Positions 62,901-64,000 of a stretch of DNA of 64,000 nucleotides are shown one piece after another. The notes below the pieces were generated by a model. It was not told the DNA's origin and did no database searches. It saw only the letters and a list, made by a program, of their open reading frames with translations. Numbering within the stretch: position 1 is the stretch's first letter; each line of letters begins with the position of its first letter. This stretch comes from Labilithrix luteola. GTDB lineage: Bacteria > Myxococcota_A > Polyangia > Polyangiales > Polyangiaceae. The DNA is taken from assembly GCF_001263205.1 (NCBI RefSeq), contig NZ_CP012333.1:3945001-4009000 (forward strand), written 5' to 3'. The translations under genes were made by a program, and so were the position numbers.

Positions 62901-63288
62901 CAGCCCGACCGCATACTCATTGGGCGACGGGCGGGCAACACACACGCCCCACCCGCGTTGCGGAGGCAGACCGGCGACGCGAGGGTGAGGCGAGGGTGAA
63001 CGACTGGTGTCGCGAGGTACCAGGTCGAGGGCTCGGACCCCCGACGGCGGCCAAAAGCCGGGGCGTTCCATGCACGTAGAAGCTCGTGATTTCGGGCAAA
63101 AAATTCTTGTCGTTGCGGGCCCTTGCCATCGGTTACTGAAGTGCCCCGAGGCCGTCTGACCCATGACGTCCTGCGTCGACCAGCCTGGCTGCGCATGCCT
63201 GGAAAGGTGGGGCATTTTTCCCGTTTTTCGGCGAAGTTGAACCCTCGCCGGGCGTAGACGCGCAATGCAGGGGTGCTAGATTGGGCGT
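62901..63288. other. Gene-free stretch between tdk and a small conserved gene
   Basis: About 390 bases contain an A/T-rich spot (AAAAAATTCTTG near 63099) that may hold promoters for either divergent gene. No credible open frame, repeat or RNA gene was recognised. Confidence 0.5.
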
Positions 63289-63537
63289 GTGGAAGTCGTC
63301 CTCCGCAAGCTCGGGAAGGGGTCGCGCGCCGTCGCAGGCCGCCTGGTAAGAGCCCCGCGGAAAGGCTCCGTGGTCGTTATCGAGTTCCCCGACGGGATGC
63401 ACGAATACGTCACGACACCGGTGAAGCGCGTGCTTCGCCTCGCGGGCCGCGAGGTCTTCTACATCGAGACGATCAACAGCCGCTATCGACTCGAAGTGCG
63501 GAGCCGCGAAGATGCGGTCGCCGAGAGCGCAGGCTAA
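63289..63537 (+). CDS. Small conserved protein of unknown function
   Basis: An 82-residue protein with GTG start, basic at the N-terminus (RKLGKGSRAVAGRLVR) and beta-rich after it (GSVVVIEFPDGMHEYVTTPV; REVFYIETINSRYRLEV). It looks like a small SH3/OB-type barrel that could bind nucleic acid. No family name can be given. A second small basic protein follows 115 bases later. Confidence 0.7.
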   Translation: MEVVLRKLGKGSRAVAGRLVRAPRKGSVVVIEFPDGMHEYVTTPVKRVLRLAGREVFYIETINSRYRLEVRSREDAVAESAG

Positions 63538-63652
63538 GGGACTCAGGGCGGCCAAGGCGAGCTGAGCTTGTGTGCTCACGCGCGGTTGTTTGCCGGCCTC
63601 GAACTGCGGATGCGCTTGACGTAGCGCCCGAACTGGCGTTGTCTCCGCGCCC

Positions 63653-63808
63653 ATGGGTAAGTTCGACCGCCGCAACTCGGAGAAGATGAAGCGCCGCAAG
63701 GCGCAGGTGAAGAAGAAGGCGCGCCTCAAGCGTCAGCGCACGGCCAGTGCGAAGCCGGCTGCGGCCCCGAAGAAGGCTGCGAAGAAGTCCGCTCCGCCGA
63801 AGGCCTGA
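63653..63808 (+). CDS. Small basic protein (51 residues)
   Basis: Open frame ATG to TGA with a near-entirely basic product: MGKFDRRNSEKMKRRKAQVK, then Lys/Ala/Pro repeats. Similar short MGKFDRRNS-type basic proteins are, to my recollection, common in Myxococcota and related groups. A ribosome- or nucleic-acid-associated role is inferred from charge only. It is short but the start is strongly marked and codon use is typical. Confidence 0.65.
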   Translation: MGKFDRRNSEKMKRRKAQVKKKARLKRQRTASAKPAAAPKKAAKKSAPPKA

Positions 63809-63814
63809 GCGTCT

Positions 63815-63878
63815 CTTCGATCGCCTGCGCGCGGGCCGCTCGCCGAAGCGAGCGCTCGCGCGCTTTCCATTTTGTCGA
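63815..63878. terminator. Candidate bidirectional terminator
   Basis: Between the small basic gene and the convergent partial gene lies a GC-rich inverted repeat (about 63825-63866; CGCTCG-CCGAAG-CGAGCG core within longer imperfect arms) followed by TTTCCATTTT. It is suitable as a terminator for both strands, but pairing of the outer arms is imperfect. Confidence 0.4.
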
Positions 63879-64000
63879 TCAGCGAGGCGCGTCGGCGGGC
63901 GCCGGTGCAGGCGCGGGAGCCGGATCGAACGCGTCCGGATTCTGCCCGAGGCGAATCGTCGGAAACTGGGTTCGCTTCGGCGTGCTCGGCTCGACAGCGG
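63879..64000 (-). CDS. C-terminal tail of a gene entering from the right (partial)
   Basis: The minus strand is open from the window edge to a TGA at 63879-63881, coding the last 39-40 residues of a protein with an Ala/Pro-rich end (PDAFDPAPAPAPAPADAPR). The tail has no domain. It is probably the end of a larger membrane or envelope protein whose body lies beyond the window. Confidence 0.55.
   Translation of the reverse strand, partial: AVEPSTPKRTQFPTIRLGQNPDAFDPAPAPAPAPADAPR

Overview
The window is about 64 kb of high-GC, gene-dense chromosome from what is most likely a member of the Myxococcota, probably a Polyangia-type bacterium. That placement is an inference. It rests on the strong G/C third-position bias, two Hanks-type Ser/Thr kinases with a single membrane anchor, many Cys-rich or low-complexity lipoproteins with relaxed lipoboxes, multi-PAS histidine kinases, a TamA/TamB pair, and small basic conserved proteins. 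No phage, IS element, CRISPR array or other clear mobile DNA was seen.

Layout. The left edge holds the 3' end of a 5S rRNA and a strong terminator, so an rRNA operon lies just outside. At 0.4-10 kb come a DUF2090 aldolase-like protein, a tandem-repeat Cys-rich secreted protein, a Ser/Thr kinase, a PEGA/TPR-like protein coupled to a lipoprotein, a TerB-like protein, and a sensory group. That group is an ethylene-receptor-like PAS histidine kinase, a stand-alone receiver and a small HATPase protein. At 10-25 kb there are an AsmA-like/GT51 peptidoglycan glycosyltransferase, tadA beside the tRNA-Arg(ACG) it should modify, a long hairpin-rich gene-free stretch, a frameshifted PDZ-thioredoxin gene, a VWA protein, ApbE, an M20 peptidase, a GAF/EI-like pseudoenzyme, an SCP2 protein, a receiver fused to a histone-H1-like tail, and an epimerase.

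At 24.5-33.8 kb are an acyl-CoA dehydrogenase, an uncharacterised two-gene operon divergent from groES-groEL (with a promoter and a CIRCE operator), and two divergent lipoproteins. At 33.9-44 kb are recD2, a polysaccharide deacetylase, a histidine kinase, feoAB behind a Fur-box-like site, a HAD phosphatase, rplU-rpmA, and a lipoprotein with two CX4CH motifs. At 44-64 kb are tamB/tamA-like genes, several lipoproteins, a HAD phosphatase, an alkaline-phosphatase-superfamily lipoprotein that appears frameshifted near its end, a second Ser/Thr kinase, a rhodanese, a HEAT-repeat protein, a transpeptidase-only PBP, tdk, two small conserved proteins and the tail of one more gene.

Functionally the region mixes housekeeping (chaperonin, ribosomal proteins, tRNA editing, DNA helicase, thymidine salvage, iron uptake), cell-envelope building (GT51, PBP, Tam, deacetylase, many lipoproteins) and signalling (two Ser/Thr kinases, two histidine kinases, two receivers). 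The strongest leads are the ethylene-receptor-type sensor, the receiver-histone fusion, the EI-like pseudoenzyme, the AsmA-GT51 fusion, the tRNA-Arg(ACG)/tadA neighbourhood and the uncharacterised operon beside groESL. Two apparent single-base deletions in G/C runs (near 14568 and 54591) could be real mutations or sequence errors.
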